From Symbiodinium natans (taxonomy: Eukaryota > Sar > Dinophyceae > Suessiales > Symbiodiniaceae), in assembly GCA_905221605.1 (NCBI GenBank), contig CAJNDS010002612.1, positions 47,501 through 111,500 of the forward strand: 64,000 nucleotides of DNA, written 5' to 3'. Position numbers and translations under genes: made by a program. Under the pieces are notes generated by a model. The model worked only from the letters and a program-made list of their open reading frames with translations, ran no database searches and was not told the origin of the DNA. This document shows positions 42,623 to 54,063 of the stretch, in pieces; within the stretch, counting starts at the first letter, position 1; each line of letters opens with the position of its first letter.

Positions 42623-42749
42623 CACAAAAAATCTCACAATTCACCACACCTACAGCTGGACACCCTTGTGGGTGTAAAGGGGCTTAGAAGGGAACCTAAA
42701 CCGCCCCCAAAAAATGGGAATGAAAGACCTACCCCGGGTCCTAGACACG

Positions 42750-43000
42750 GGGCCTGCTGCAGCTGCAAGGCACGGAGCTGTCCAGAAGCAACTAAAGAAA
42801 GATCCACGGAAACCCTAGCACCCCTGCACCAGTTTCAGGGCCCAGATAGGACACGTCAGCCCTTTGAGCTCACTTTCGAAGGGGACTCTTTACATGCACA
42901 CATCTTCTGGGCCCGTCCTAGTGGTGTTCTAAGCCAGGATCTCCCAGAAGTTGTCCCGATACATCTAAGCAATCTGCAGGGCTTTCTAAGTTTTTGCTAA
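42750..43000 (+). CDS. Terminal exon, plus strand, Cys-rich start
   Basis: HGACCSCKARSCPEATKERS ... QPFELTFEGDSLHAHIFWAR ... VVPIHLSNLQGFLSFC and stop TAA. A better acceptor (CAGTTTCAG) lies at 42837, so the true exon may be the second half only. To the left is a MITE-like stretch (aggggcttagaagggaacc). Confidence 0.4.
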
Positions 43001-43099
43001 TACCTTAATCCCTAAACCCAAAGATTGTCCCCAAGGTCACCCGAAACCCTGCGAGTAGACCCAGAAAGCGATTTCTAGGCTCCCAGCAATAGCGCTGCC

Positions 43100-43220
43100 C
43101 ACCACCACATACCGCCAGATCTGGCAGCAAGGCGCTTCTTCATGGTTGGTACGAGGCCGGGTTTTCATGCCAAGTGCGCGAAGAAGGCACACAGGGAAGC
43201 ACATGAGGAGGCGGCAAGCT
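43100..43220 (+). CDS. Candidate exon, strand uncertain
   Basis: The plus frame RFFMVGTRPGFHAKCAKKAH then REAHEEAAS is protein-like; a minus frame is also open. Confidence 0.25.
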
Positions 43221-43426
43221 AAACCCTAAACCTTAAACCCTAAACCTCTAAACCTCTAAACCTCTAAACCTCTAAACCCTTCAACCCGAGGCTGTATGCC
43301 TGGAGCTCTGAGGTTCTTCGGACCAATGGTTGCAGCATGAACCAATAGATGTAGGGTCCTTAAGGGGGGCGGGTTCATGGGTGGGGGGTAGGTACCTAGG
43401 AATTAAGGGAACCTTGGGTTACATAC

Positions 43427-43590
43427 CCCCCTGAAGTCTCTTTCCTGAAGAGCCCGATCAAACAGAGCTTTAGAGGTCCAGGGTTTTTCTTTGGGGTTTA
43501 GAGTCTGCCTGAACTGCTTCCTTGGAGGCCCTGGTGATCTTTGCATTTCTCTTCCACGTGCGTACAGGGTCTCTATGCTTTCAGTGTCTC
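43427..43590 (-). CDS. Exon with canonical splice sites
   Basis: Acceptor ATCTTTCAG, donor GTATGT. Reads DTESIETLYARGREMQRSPG then PPRKQFRQTLNPKEKPWTSK and ALFDRALQERDFRG. Charged; family unknown. Confidence 0.6.
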
Positions 43591-44099
43591 CTGAAAGATG
43601 TCTCTGTGTATGTGTGTGGGGGGGGGGGGAGGGGGTTTGAGCGCACGCAACATCAAGGCACACTTGCTAGAAAAGCACGGGACATTTCAATTTTGCCCAC
43701 CTCTCTTTGTCTTCTTGTTCGTCGCTCTGTCGCTATTTTTCTGCTCCCAGGGTTTAGGGTTTAGGGTTTAGGGTTTAGGGTTTAGGGGGTTGGTGTGAAG
43801 CACTAGGCAATGCGGGCCATGAGCCATGGTGAACGTATGGACCTGTTCATGCGGTTCGGGCAAGACATGAGGGGTTGATCCGAATTCTAATCCCTTCTGG
43901 GCATCTCTACTCTCGACTCTTGTTATCAGGGTTTCAAACACGGCCACCCGATTTGGCTCAACCCTCTTCGACCTTCAAAGTCCCCTTCAACCCTAAGCCC
44001 TAAGGTCTGCCCCTAAATCCTCGAGCCTAAAGCCCGTAACCACCCCTAAACCCTAAACCCTAAACCCTAGACCCTAAACTCTAACCCTTCGCAACTGCG

Positions 44100-44215
44100 T
44101 TCCCTGGACTCCGAATCCGTCATTCCTGGGCGGCCAGGCCGAGAAGAGCTTCTCCGAGGTGACAACACCGAGCAAGCCAAGTGCTACCTTCACAGTGAAG
44201 GGCCGGGCTTGGGAG
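44100..44215 (+). CDS. Candidate exon
   Basis: The plus frame GGQAEKSFSEVTTPSKPSAT then FTVKGRAW; another plus frame is also open. Boundaries unknown. Confidence 0.3.
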
Positions 44216-45179
44216 TTTTAGGATTTAGCCCTAAACCCTAAACCCTAAACCCTAAACCCTATACCCTAAACCCTAAACCCTAAACTCAGGTTTAGGATTC
44301 AGGGTGTTGCCTCTGCCCAGAGGACCCGAAACCCACCAACCAGCATAAGTACGCAGGCATCTTCCGTTAGAACCAGATGCAGGGTACTTGGAGGCGTTCT
44401 ATAGACCCTGTAAACCCTACAGACCCTAGAGACCCTATAGGGTCTATAGACCCTATTGACCCTACAGACTCTAGACCCTAAGCCGTATAAACCCTACACC
44501 TACACCCTAAACCCAAAAGACCCTAAACCCCAGGCCCTATAGACTATGTACCCTAAACCCTAAACCCTAAACCCTAAACCCTAAACCCCAAACCCTATAG
44601 ACCTCAGACCCAGGGTCTATCGCTTAAGGAGTTTAAGGTCTGGGGGGCCTCGAATCTTCGGTGTGCCTTGACTTGGCTTCGGATGTCGGGTGTTAGGGTG
44701 TTTCCTAGAAGGGACCCTTCATCTTATTGACAGACCTTATACAGTCCCTACAAGCCTAAGTGGCCCCTAAATAACCCCCAAGGAAGCCCTAAGATCCCTC
44801 CTTTAGTCCCTGGAGTGTTAGGGTTCAGGGTTTTTAGGGCTTAGGGTCGAGAGTTTAAGCTTCTGGTGCTTTCGGGTTCTGGGCTTCAGGGTCTGGGGCT
44901 CAGTTGCCTGAGAACCCCCGAGCCCTAGATAGTAAACCAAACCCCTGAACCCCAAACCCCTAAACCCTGAAACCCTAAACCTTAAGCCCTCATCCCCCAC
45001 ACCTTAAGCCCGAAACCCCTAAACCCCTACACCTCTAAACCCCTAAACCCCTGAAGCCCTAAACCCCAAATCCTAAATCCAAAACCCTAAACCCCTAAAC
45101 CCCCAAACCCCTAAACCATAAATCCCAAACCGCGCCTGAAGGACGGGGACCTGAAAGGAAATCCCGGTCGCGAAGCCCA

Positions 45180-45600
45180 TGCCTTTAAATTGGGGCAGAT
45201 TTGGGATTTGTTGGGTTTCTAGGGTTTAGGGTTTAGGGTTTAGGGCTTAGGGTTTAGGGTTTAGGGTTTAAGGTTTAGGGTGTTTCTAGGGTTTAGGGTG
45301 TATCGGTGTCTACAGGGCTTACCGGGTTTACAGGGCTTATAGGGTTCATGGGTTTATAGGGTTTATAGGGCTTAAAGGGTTTAAAGGTTTTATGGGGTTC
45401 ATAGGGGTTATAGGGCTTATAGGGTCTATACAAAAAATAGGGGTTATAAGGTTTCTAGAGTTTCTAGGGTTCATAGGGATTTTTTGGGTGTTGTGGGTTT
45501 TTAGGGTGTAGAGGGTTCACAAGCGTTGTAGGGTTTATACGGTTGAAGGGTTTAGGTTTTGCAGGGTGCTTAGGGTGTTTAGGGTTGAGGGTGTAGGCTT
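45180..45600 (+). repeat. Degenerate TTTAGGG/TTTATAGGG region
   Basis: Starts as a near-canonical array and decays into ggtttatagggctt-like sequence; no gene. Confidence 0.7.
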
Positions 45601-45717
45601 TAAGGCAAGTTTGGGCCTCAAAGTTTTTCAAGATCGGACTATGTAAACACAGCTATGCGAGAAGTCCGTTGCGCACACATCCACACACACACAGACGTAC
45701 AAATCTAGATATACCTA

Positions 45718-45860
45718 TACATATATATATATATATATATGCATATATGTATATGTATATGTATGTATGTATGTACGCAGGAAAAGTGCAGGCAGGTGTA
45801 TACGTACATGTTTATGTATATGTGTATGTCTGTGTATATGTATATATTTAGCATTATACA
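45718..45860. repeat. AT/TATG microsatellites
   Basis: (TA)n, then tatatgtatatgtatgtatg and gtatatgtgtatg runs. Confidence 0.9.
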
Positions 45861-46207
45861 CATATACATGCACTTATCCACGTGAATTCAATGCACCCTA
45901 CCTGCCTATCCACGAGCCTCCAAAAATGAGAACAGAGAGCGCAAAGGCCCCTCCAGTTGCACTAAAGGAGAATCCCAGAAGACCCGAACCCCTAAACCCT
46001 AAACCCTAAACCCACTAACAGCCTCCCCCCCCTCCCCCCCCGCCGATAAACATCTTGAGCCCAAACACCAGCTCCCACCCCAGCTCCCAACCCTCCAAAC
46101 CTCCTGACACACTTTTGCAGTCAACCCGAACCCCTAAACCCTAAACCCTAAACCCTAAACCCTAAACCCTAAACCCTAAACCCTAAGCCTAAGCCCTAAA
46201 CCCTAAG

Positions 46208-46355
46208 CCTAAACCCCTAAACCCCTAAACCCCTAAACCCCTAAACCCCTAAACCCCTAAACCCCTAAACCCCTAAACCCCTAAACCCCTAAACCCCTAA
46301 AACCCCTAAAACCCCTAAAACCCCTAAAACCCCTAAAACCCCTAAAACCCCTAAA
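46208..46355 (-). repeat. CCCCTAAA and CCCCTAAAA variant arrays
   Basis: About 11 units of CCCCTAAA followed by about 6 units with an extra A, each block homogeneous. Confidence 0.95.
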
Positions 46356-46379
46356 CCCCTAAACCTTAACCCTGAATCC

Positions 46380-46690
46380 CAGGGCCAAGGTGCTGAGGAT
46401 GAACTCGAAGTACTGGTCTATGGAAAACTGGCTCTCGATGACATCCTGATGCCGAAGAAGGGCTCTTGCATTCAGGGCTAAAGCGGGATTATTATGTGTG
46501 TATATAAATAAATAAACATATATATATATGCACCATATATATGTATATGTATAAGATAGATGTTGTATGTATAGCTGTATGTTTAACATATGTAAAGGAT
46601 GATCCTTTTAGCACGTCGAACCAGTCCCTTCTCGAGATTGTAGGCTTGGGCTTCCATCCAGTTTCTGGAGGGAGCTTTCAGGTCGGGCTT
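46380..46690 (-). CDS. Two exons of an unidentified protein
   Basis: Upstream (sense) exon about 46605-46690: DLKAPSRNWMEAQAYNLEKG then L|GT donor. Next exon about 46380-46480 after GCTTTAG: LNARALLRHQDVIESQFSID then QYFEFILSTLALG. The gap holds (AT) repeats. CCCTAAA on the left, TTTAGGG on the right of the pair. Confidence 0.55.
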
Positions 46691-46734
46691 AGGGTTTAGG
46701 GTTTAGGGGTTTAGGGGTTTAGGGTTTAGGGGTT

Positions 46735-46830
46735 TAGGGGTTTAGGGTTTAGGGTTTAGGGTTTAGGGTTTAGGGTTTAGGGTTTAGGGTTTAGGGTTTA
46801 GGGCTTAGGGTTTAGGGTTTAGGGTTTAGG
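46735..46830 (+). repeat. Telomere-repeat array
   Basis: About 13 units with two eight-base TTTAGGGG variants before it. Confidence 0.95.
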
Positions 46831-47306
46831 GCCTGGGGTCATACGCATCAGCAAAAACTGACAGCAGTGATATTGAAGGGGGAGAGGAAGCTGGCCATTT
46901 TAAAGGGGGCCTGCGGGCGCGAGACCCCCAAACCTTAGAGTTTAAAGCCACGAAGCTGGTATCCCCGGCTGAGCAACCCTACAGCATCTCTGAACCTGGA
47001 GCCCCTCGAGCCCAAAACCCCCCTCAACACACCCCCCCTAAACCAAGCCTAAACCCGAAAACCTGGACCCCGAAACCAGCAACAGTCCAGGTCCACACCT
47101 CCAAATCCTGAACCCACCCCTTGCATCCTCAAGGGCCAACCACGAAAGAAACCCTTAAAGAGCGCATACAAAAAGCCGTGATGACCCTAAATTCCCTAAA
47201 CCGGAACCCTAAACCCAGACCCTAAACCCTATAAGCCCTAAGCCCTAAGGCCTAAACCCTAAACCCTAAACCCTAAACCCTAAACCCTAAACCCTGAACC
47301 CCAAGT

Positions 47307-49328
47307 TGAAAAAGGCCTGCGAGTAGCCCAGGAAGAATCCCAGGGCCGCGGGGCTAAGGACGGAGTATGAGAAGAGCGCTCCACCTCTGCAGCACTGGTT
47401 TTGGGGCTTAGGGTTTAGGGTTTCGGGTTCAAGGCTTCTCCCGGAAACACCGAAACATTCAAAAAAACCTAAGCCCGAAACCCTAAACCCCGAGCCCTAA
47501 AACCCTTAAAATCCGACAAAGCGCCGGCAGCGGGGGCTTCCCTCGGCTGGTTTGGGGTTTGCAGGGTTTAGCGTTTCAGGTGTCGGGTCAAGGGGGGTCA
47601 AGGGTTTCGGGTTTAGGGCGTAGGGTTTAGGGTTTAGGGTTTAGGGTTTAGGGTTTAGGGTTTAGGGCATAGGGTTTAGGGTTTCGGGGAACCATGACCC
47701 GCTGGAAGAATTTGTATTCTGGCTTGCAGACAGATGTAATGAGCATTTGAGATTCCTGGCAATTTTCTGGAGTTTGGGCCAAGGCTGACCCATTGCTTAC
47801 ATCACGTTATCAAAATCTGCTCCAACGCCTGTCTCGTAGAAGCTTCATGGCAACCGTGCTTTACGAATGTCGAGCGAAGCCAGTTAAGACGCCCAAGCAC
47901 ACCACTAGACAAGGAGCTGCAAGGAAGAAAGATACCTCCACTTCTTAACCTCCACCAAATCAAAATCAGCCCTGAACTCTGCCCTCTTCTACCCTGAACC
48001 TTACGCACTAAATTCTGAAACCTCAACATTAAACTAAGAAGACCCAAAACCTGTGACAGAAAACCCGAACTCCAGATAAATCGCAAAAACCGAAACAAGG
48101 CTGCAACAAGTTCTTGAAGTGTAGGGTTTTGGGTTGAAGGGCTTAGGGGTTTCAGGGTTTTGGCGGGTGGGAGTTGGCAGGCTTTGCCGTTGGGGTTGAG
48201 AACATATCAAGGGTCTTCAGAAACCGCAAACCCTACGTTTACTAAACCTCCAACACCCTCTAACCCTAAGCCCTAAACCCTCAACCCCAAACAACCCAAA
48301 AGCCGAATTAAACCCTAAACCCTCAACCCTAATAGTCAGAACCCTTAGAGCCCTAAAAAGCGCTGGGCCCGTGAGGCCCGTGAGGCCCGGGCTGTAGAAC
48401 AGAATTGCCGAGCCTAAGACCTCACGCGCGAGGCTTCGGGCTTACGGTGTAGGAGTTCAGTGTTTAGGGATTAGGGTTTAGGGTTTAGGGTTTGGGGTTT
48501 AGGGTTTAGGGTTCAGGGTTAAGGGTTAAGTAAGGGTTTAGGGTTTAGGGTTTAGGGTTCCCTAAACCCGAAACCCTAAGCCTGTAGGGATTTAGGACGT
48601 AGGGCTGTAGCAGCTTGACTGTTCTGGAGGTTTAGGAGGTGCATAGTCGGGAGGGTTTAGGGGTGGCTGGATTTAGGGTCATCTTTCCACCTGATTGAAA
48701 CTCGACCCTACATGCTCAGAGCCCCGCAACCTTCAAACCTGAACCCTCCGAACTCTAAACACCCAAAGGCCGGAAACTCCCAAAGACCCTAAACTCCCAA
48801 AGGCCCTAAACTCCCAGAGACCCTAAACTCCCAAAGGCTCTAAACTCCGAAACACCCTAAGCCCGAAACCCTAAACCCCAAACCCCTAAACCCTGAACCC
48901 CAAAACCCAAGCCCTGGGTCCACCGGCCGTGGGCCCCACGACGTTGCGCTCCGAGCGCGTCAGCGCGGGGGCGAAGTAGAGCGCAGCCTCTAGGGTTTAG
49001 GGTTCAGGGTTTAGGGTTCAGGGTTTAGGGTTTAGGGTTTAGGGTTTAGGGTTTAGGGTTTAGGGTTTAGGGTTTAGGGTTTAGGGTTTAGGGTCTAGGG
49101 CCAGTTTAGGGTTTAGGGTATCGTGTTTAGGAGGACCACTTTTGGGGTTTGAGGATCCACGTAGGGTTTGGGGTGTATAGGGACTTCTGAGGGCTCATAA
49201 GGTCTTGTTAGGTTTACAAGGGCTTGCAAGGGTTGAGGCTTCAAGGGTTCATTCCCAAGCCCTAACCCAAGGTCGGCCTCAAACAGGGCGTAGGGGAAGG
49301 CAATGAGAAGCCCCACGGAGAAGGCAAC
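47307..49328 (-). CDS. Exons of a probable membrane protein
   Basis: Three minus-strand exons look membrane-type. 49267-49328 (AACTGTCAG acceptor, GG|GTTAGG donor): VAFSVGLLIAFPYALFEADL. About 48915-48988: EAALYFAPALTRSERNVVGP. About 47307-47390 after GTGCTGCAG: GGALFSYSVLSPAALGFFLG then YSQ, GC donor possible. A small exon near 47691-47730 (PEYKFFQRVM) may belong too. Two hydrophobic segments suggest a transporter or channel, but joining was not proved and the family is not recognised. Confidence 0.45.
48541..48577. repeat. Head-to-head telomere-repeat junction
   Basis: TTTAGGGTTTAGGG runs straight into CCCTAAACCC with a two-base gap, a perfect snap-back. Confidence 0.9.
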
Positions 49329-49339
49329 CTGACAGTTTG

Positions 49340-49730
49340 GCTTCGGGGCCTTCGGGGCTTTCGGTGAGTTGCAGAGAGTGTAGCGGATGTTAGAAGATGA
49401 TAATGTGATAATCAAATCATGGAACCTTATGAATATGGAATGAAAATGGTAATATGCTATGTAAAATGCCGTCACAAAAGAATAACCTGACAATAAAGTG
49501 ATATGGCAATAGAGTAGTATAGTACTGTAGCAATATAGTAATATAGCAATATAGCAATAGAGCAAAAATAGACATATAAATATAGCCATGTAGAAATATA
49601 GAGTAACGCAATTCACTAGTTCCTGTAGTGCAAAATGCTACTACTGCAATGCCGGAACTGCGGTTTGGAGCAACGCATGCCATCCCGGATCTCTGTCGAA
49701 CGCAGTGTCTGTCAGCACTACGACCATGCT
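49340..49730. other. AT-rich unique stretch
   Basis: Contains repeated atagtaatatagcaatatagc; open minus frames of hydrophobic low-complexity residues are not called genes. Confidence 0.35.
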
Positions 49731-50361
49731 TCTTGGGGTTTAGGGTTTTAGGGGTTTAAGGTTTAGGGTTTGGGGGTTTAGGGTTTAGGATGGTTTAGGG
49801 TTTAGGGGTTCAAGGGCTTAGGGGTTTCGGATTTAGGGTTTAGGGTTTGGGGTTTAGGGTTTTGGGCTGAATTGTGGTCACCTGAGTCAACCGACCACCC
49901 AAAGCTACACGAGCTCGTTAACCCTGAAGCCTTTAAACCTTGACCCCCCAAAAGCTCCGCCTGATAACTCCCCGAATCCTTACAACCCTGAACCCTGCAT
50001 GAGAACGCAACTCACTTCTATCCTTCATCGCAAGGCTGCAGACAGTTTGTCATGACCATTAAAATTCCGCTTCGGGTGGGGGAGGGGGTGGGGGTTACAT
50101 CCTCCGTGGGCTTTGGAGGTTTGGGTCTAAGGTTTAGGATTCGGGTTTGGGAAATTGGAAATGAGCATCCCTGCATCGTCCCCCAGAGGGGGGTTATATA
50201 GGGGAATGTTGGGTCTCTCCTTCTGCAAACCCTCCACCCTCTAAACCTGAACCCTAAACCCTAAACCCTAAACCCTAAACCCTAAACCCTAAACCCCAAA
50301 CCCCAAACCCCAAACCTAAACCCTACCAAGAATCAATAAGTTTAGAGGCTACTGGCAGGCC

Positions 50362-50417
50362 TTGACGGAAACGAAGAAGAACTCGCCGGGAGCCAGCTGC
50401 ACGAACTTGACCTTGGC
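50362..50417 (-). CDS. Exon
   Basis: After TTCTGCCAAG the minus frame reads VKFVQLAPGEFFFVSVKAC and ends at CCA|GTAGCC (or at the TAG there). CCCTAAA left, TTTCGGG/TTTAGGG right. Confidence 0.5.
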
Positions 50418-50909
50418 AGAACTGGTTTCGGGTTGAGCGCTCAGGGTTTCGGGTTTAGGGTTTCGGGTTGGGCGTTCAGGGTTTAGGGTTTAGGGTCTAT
50501 AGGGTCTATAGGGTCTACAGGAGGTTTTGGGTTTTGGGAAAATTGTCCGAAGACGCCTTCTTGGATGCTCTAAACCCTAAACCCTAAACCCTAAACCCTA
50601 AACCCTAAGCTCTAAACCGTGGCTGGCCTGCCACTACGTCGTCGGCAAGGGATGTGCAGCAAGCAGTCCTATACTACATCCTGCGGACCCCAAACCGGGT
50701 TTGGGTTTAGGGTTTAGGGTTCTTAGGGTTTTTAGGGTTTTTAGGGTTTAGGGTTTAGGGATTAGGGAGTATAGGGTTTAGGGTTTAGGGGTTTAGGGGT
50801 TTAGAGTGTAGGGTTCAAGGTTTAGGGTTTAGGGTTTAGGGACATGGGGAATTAGGGTTCAGGGTTTGTGGCTAAAACGCCGTACGAAAATTAACACAAA
50901 TCGGGTAAG

Positions 50910-50910
<1 letters not shown>

Positions 50911-50940
<30 letters not shown>
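50911..50940. repeat. Poly-G tract
   Basis: About 29 consecutive G. Similar tracts lie at 12485, 23535, 52221, 56551, 61196 and 61310. Confidence 0.95.
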
Positions 50941-51199
50941 GGATCGCAACACCCTTGATGCCCTGACCAGCTGAGATTTGCCTGGTGGATTCGTATGCCA
51001 GCCACTGCAGGAGATATGAAACCAAAGACCCTAAGCCCCACACCCTAAACCTTAAGCCCTAAATCCTAAACCCTAAACCCTAAACCCTAAATCCTAAAAG
51101 GCAGTTGAAACTGCGAGCTCTCACCCTTTTCGGCTCACGACATGCGCGCGCGCGGCCGAAAAAGTTGACACCCGAACATCATGTCCACCGCGCCGGATC

Positions 51200-51307
51200 A
51201 CTACTACTTGGTTAAGAACCACCCAAAAAATGAAAGATATTCTTCCTTATAAGGGAAATAAGCGGAACATTGCTTTTTTTTGGGGGGGTTCTTAAGCAAA
51301 TAGTAGT
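51200..51307. mobile_element. MITE-like element with 21-bp inverted ends
   Basis: ACTACTACTTGGTTAAGAACC and its partner at 51287-51307 match at 19 of 21 positions; 108 bp in all, with a T-run and cttataaggga inside. A separate family from the other three. Confidence 0.7.
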
Positions 51308-51330
51308 CTGTAGTTTTGTCCTGTACATAC

Positions 51331-51425
51331 AACACGAACCCATCCACCAGCCTGCAATCAAGTCGCAGCCCTCGCTCTGCAACTATACTGTACATCTGCA
51401 CACGTGTTCCTTCTGTTCTCGGGGA
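51331..51425 (-). CDS. Candidate exon next to the methyltransferase
   Basis: The minus frame TEGTRVQMYSIVAERGLRLD then CRLVDGFVL ends at a GTATGT donor. Upstream part (to 51470) is also open. Downstream (sense) of the methyltransferase stop, so probably another gene. Confidence 0.4.
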
Positions 51426-51657
51426 TGCGCAAGAGTCCCCACTGTCCGTACAGACTTGCCTCTTCTGCAAGCAAGGAACAACAAACTACCCGGAGGTGAA
51501 TGGGGCGGCGGCGGGACAAATCACAGGCTCCTACCTGGCCCCTTTGTTGAGGCTAGGGCCAAACTTTGACTCCAGTGGAACCTCCAACTCAGCATCTTAT
51601 TTGCATTCAGACACGAGACGCTTCGAGTGCTACGCTTCGTGCCGCACAAACCAGCGA

Positions 51658-52972
51658 TCACTCTTTTCTGCAGTGGAAGAATCGAAACCGAAGCCCTGAA
51701 CGGTCGACCTCATCACCTGTCGTCACCATCTTCAGCTCTTCCTTGACCACTGAGAGGCCCGCTGCACCCAAGAGTTTCACCGTGTGATCCCTGGGATACG
51801 AAGACCAAACCATCGTGGCTCCCAAGAAGTCTGTCGACAAATCACACTCCCCGTCGCCGTCCTCGCCGGCTGCGAGGTTGAACACGAAACGCCCACCGGG
51901 CCGCAACCAGGACGCGGCCCGCGCGAAGAACGCAGCATGGTCCCGGCGCGGCAGGTGGAAGACGGAGAAGAAAGCGCAGATCGCGTCGAAGCTCTCTGGC
52001 TCGCAAACCAGGGACGCCATGTCGCTGCAAAGGAAGGTGGCCCGGTCAGAGGGCACCAGCTGCTTCGCCAGCTCGATCTGCCGGGGGGAGATGTCAACTC
52101 CGGTCACCCGCATCTGCCGCGCATCGTCCACGATGGCCTTCGCCTCATTGCAAGCCAACTTGTGAAAAGTTTGCCCTAAACCCTAAATCCTGAACCCTGA
52201 ACCCTAAACCCGAAACTCTAGGGGGGGGGGGGGGGTTCGACATGGTCCTTTTTCGAAATCTTGAAATAAAGGAGACCCACCAACCGGGGGGTTCAATCGT
52301 CATGTCGAACTTGCAACGGTTTCGGGGGGGGCCCTCCCTAGGATTGCCCTCCCTAGGATTTAACAGACTTCGAACCCTAAATCCTAAACCCTAAACCCTA
52401 AACCCTAAACCCTATGGATTTAACAGACTTTCCAAGTGAGTTGCTATCGGCACTCCAGCCCCGCAGCCTGCGTCCAGCACATGGGCGCCTGCGGGAAGCT
52501 CGGCCATCAGCTCCCGAAAGGGCTCTTGGCGCAGGTCGTCGTCCGACGCCTGCCTTGGGAACCACAGGAGCCCTAAAAAGGATACATTATGGTCCATATG
52601 CCTTAATAGGAATTCTAGGGTTTAGGGGGTTTTACCATAATAGGAATTATGGTAGTAGCATGGGGTATAGAACTCCCCACTTTAGGGCTCATTCTCGTCC
52701 CCCAAGGTGCTGGCTATGCTGGCGCAGGTAGGCCTCGGCACACTGGTCGTATCCTGAGTTGTGCTTTAAACCCTTTGAAAATTACTTATGAATAGTTAGT
52801 TTCCCTTATAAGTGAAAATCACTTATGAAAAGAGGTTCCCTTAGAAGTAACGAAGGGAAAATAAGTCACATCCCAAAGACAAGACCCAGTATCCCTCGGC
52901 CACGAGCTTGCGAAACAGCGCCCCATCGGCAGCGGCGGAGGTGCCGAGATCCGCAGCGCCCGCGTCCGCCAT
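51658..52972 (-). CDS. SAM-dependent methyltransferase, class I (3 exons)
   Basis: Exons 52886-52972, 52433-52549 and 51658-52158; 705 nt, 234 residues, all in phase. Exon 1: MADAGAADLGTSAAADGALF then RKLVAEGYW|GT. Exon 2: ASDDDLRQEPFRELM then the glycine-rich SAM-binding motif HVLDAGCGAGVPIATHL; its donor appears to be GA (TTG|GAAAGT), a GC donor 9 nt earlier being the alternative. Exon 3: RVTGVDISPRQIELAKQLVP (acidic residue that binds the ribose), FLCSDM, the DAICAFFSVFHLPRRD block, and WLRPGGRFVFNLAAGE. The fold is that of UbiE/Methyltransf_25-type enzymes; the substrate cannot be told. Both introns carry telomere repeats, intron 2 also an inverted-repeat element. Confidence 0.85.
52235..52310. 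mobile_element. Inverted-repeat element in methyltransferase intron 2
   Basis: GTTCGACATG (52235-52244) and CATGTCGAAC (52301-52310), perfect 10-bp ends, 76 bp overall, next to a poly-G tract. Confidence 0.55.
52357..52430. repeat. 15-bp duplication flanking a telomere array
   Basis: GGATTTAACAGACTT at 52357-52371 and 52416-52430 flanks 44 bp of CCCTAAA repeats. The right copy starts two bases inside the methyltransferase intron 2 donor. Confidence 0.9.
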
Positions 52973-53099
52973 GGGGCGCTCCGACAGCAAGCTGAAGGAC
53001 AAACTAGGGTTTAGCGTTTAGGGTTTAGGGTATACGGTTTAGGGCGTAGAGTTTAATTAGGGCCTAGGGTTTAGGGTTAAGGTTTAGGGATCGGTACTT

Positions 53100-53800
53100 A
53101 AATCTGTGTGAGTACTCGTTATTGGAGTGAGAGAGGAAGAGTTAGCCGGCAGCAATAGTCCAAATTGAAAGGCTTCATACCATCTCTGTACTACTCTGAT
53201 TCCTATTTTTTGTGCGATTCTTGTTCTTCTCACTATTATCGCTATTGCTATTACTATAAAGCGCTTCTGCCAAGACTGTCAGGATGTGAAGGGAACCATC
53301 GAAGTTGTGTGCCGTAGTTGAAGCTTTTGATGCTTTCTCCTCCTTATGCTTCAAGGACAGTTGGTTGGTTCAAGTACTGGCTTGAGAAAGCTTTCAGGTC
53401 TTAAGCTCAGCAGCGTGTACTTGCAAAGGCTCGCAGCCCTGGATTGCGCCTGCTCGTGCACAGAAGCTGCTTAGACAACACGGCGCTCTTTTGACTTCTG
53501 TCGGATGGCCCTTGCTACGGTACACTCCTCTCACTACTCCCACATGTGGGGGGTTGTTCTAGATTAGGTCCCTTTGGTAAGGAGTGCTGTCATGCATGGT
53601 ATCTGCAGGATGAGGAACACAGAGTTGTAGAGCAACCTCACATGGGGCTCATGGTGGGATACTCCGAGACACGTGGGGCTGCTGGCGCTTGCTTTGAGCG
53701 GCAACTTCCTGTTCCAGAATGCGACTGAGATGGATCGCAAGATCCAGTGCGCGGAAGGTTCGACGGCACATGCTACTATCAATGGGTATATGTGAGCCCT
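53100..53800 (+). pseudogene. Retroelement-like unique region, possible copia relic
   Basis: About 700 bp without telomere repeats. A plus frame from 53546 reads LGPFGKECCHAWYLQDEEHR then VVEQPHMGLMVGYSETRGAA; PFG...K...P..G...GY is the kind of spacing seen in Ty1/copia polyproteins just after the integrase core. Weak, and the frame is short. Confidence 0.3.
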
Positions 53801-53984
53801 CCACCCTAAACTCTAAAGCTTAAAGCCCTACACCCCTAAAGCCCTTAAGGCCCTAAAGGCCTGAAAGCCCTAAACCTTAGGCCCTAAACCCACCCCCCTA
53901 AACCCTAAACCCCAAACCCTAAACCCTACCCCCTAAACCCTAAACCCTAAACCCTAGATCCTACTCCTAAATCCTAAGCCCCAA

Positions 53985-54063
53985 AAAGCCAGCCCGCATG
54001 AGGAGGCATCCATCCTCAGAGCTGCTGCCATCTCTCCATTTCCCGGAAGCCAGCCTCCTGTTG
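53985..54063 (-). CDS. Candidate exon
   Basis: The minus frame NRRLASGKWRDGSSSEDGCL then LMRAG, between CCCTAAA (left) and TTTAGGG (right). Confidence 0.35.

Noticed and set aside
49113-49683. Hydrophobic minus ORFs (FYMAIFICLFLLYCY...)
   Set aside because: They come from an AT-rich simple repeat (atagtaatatagcaa).
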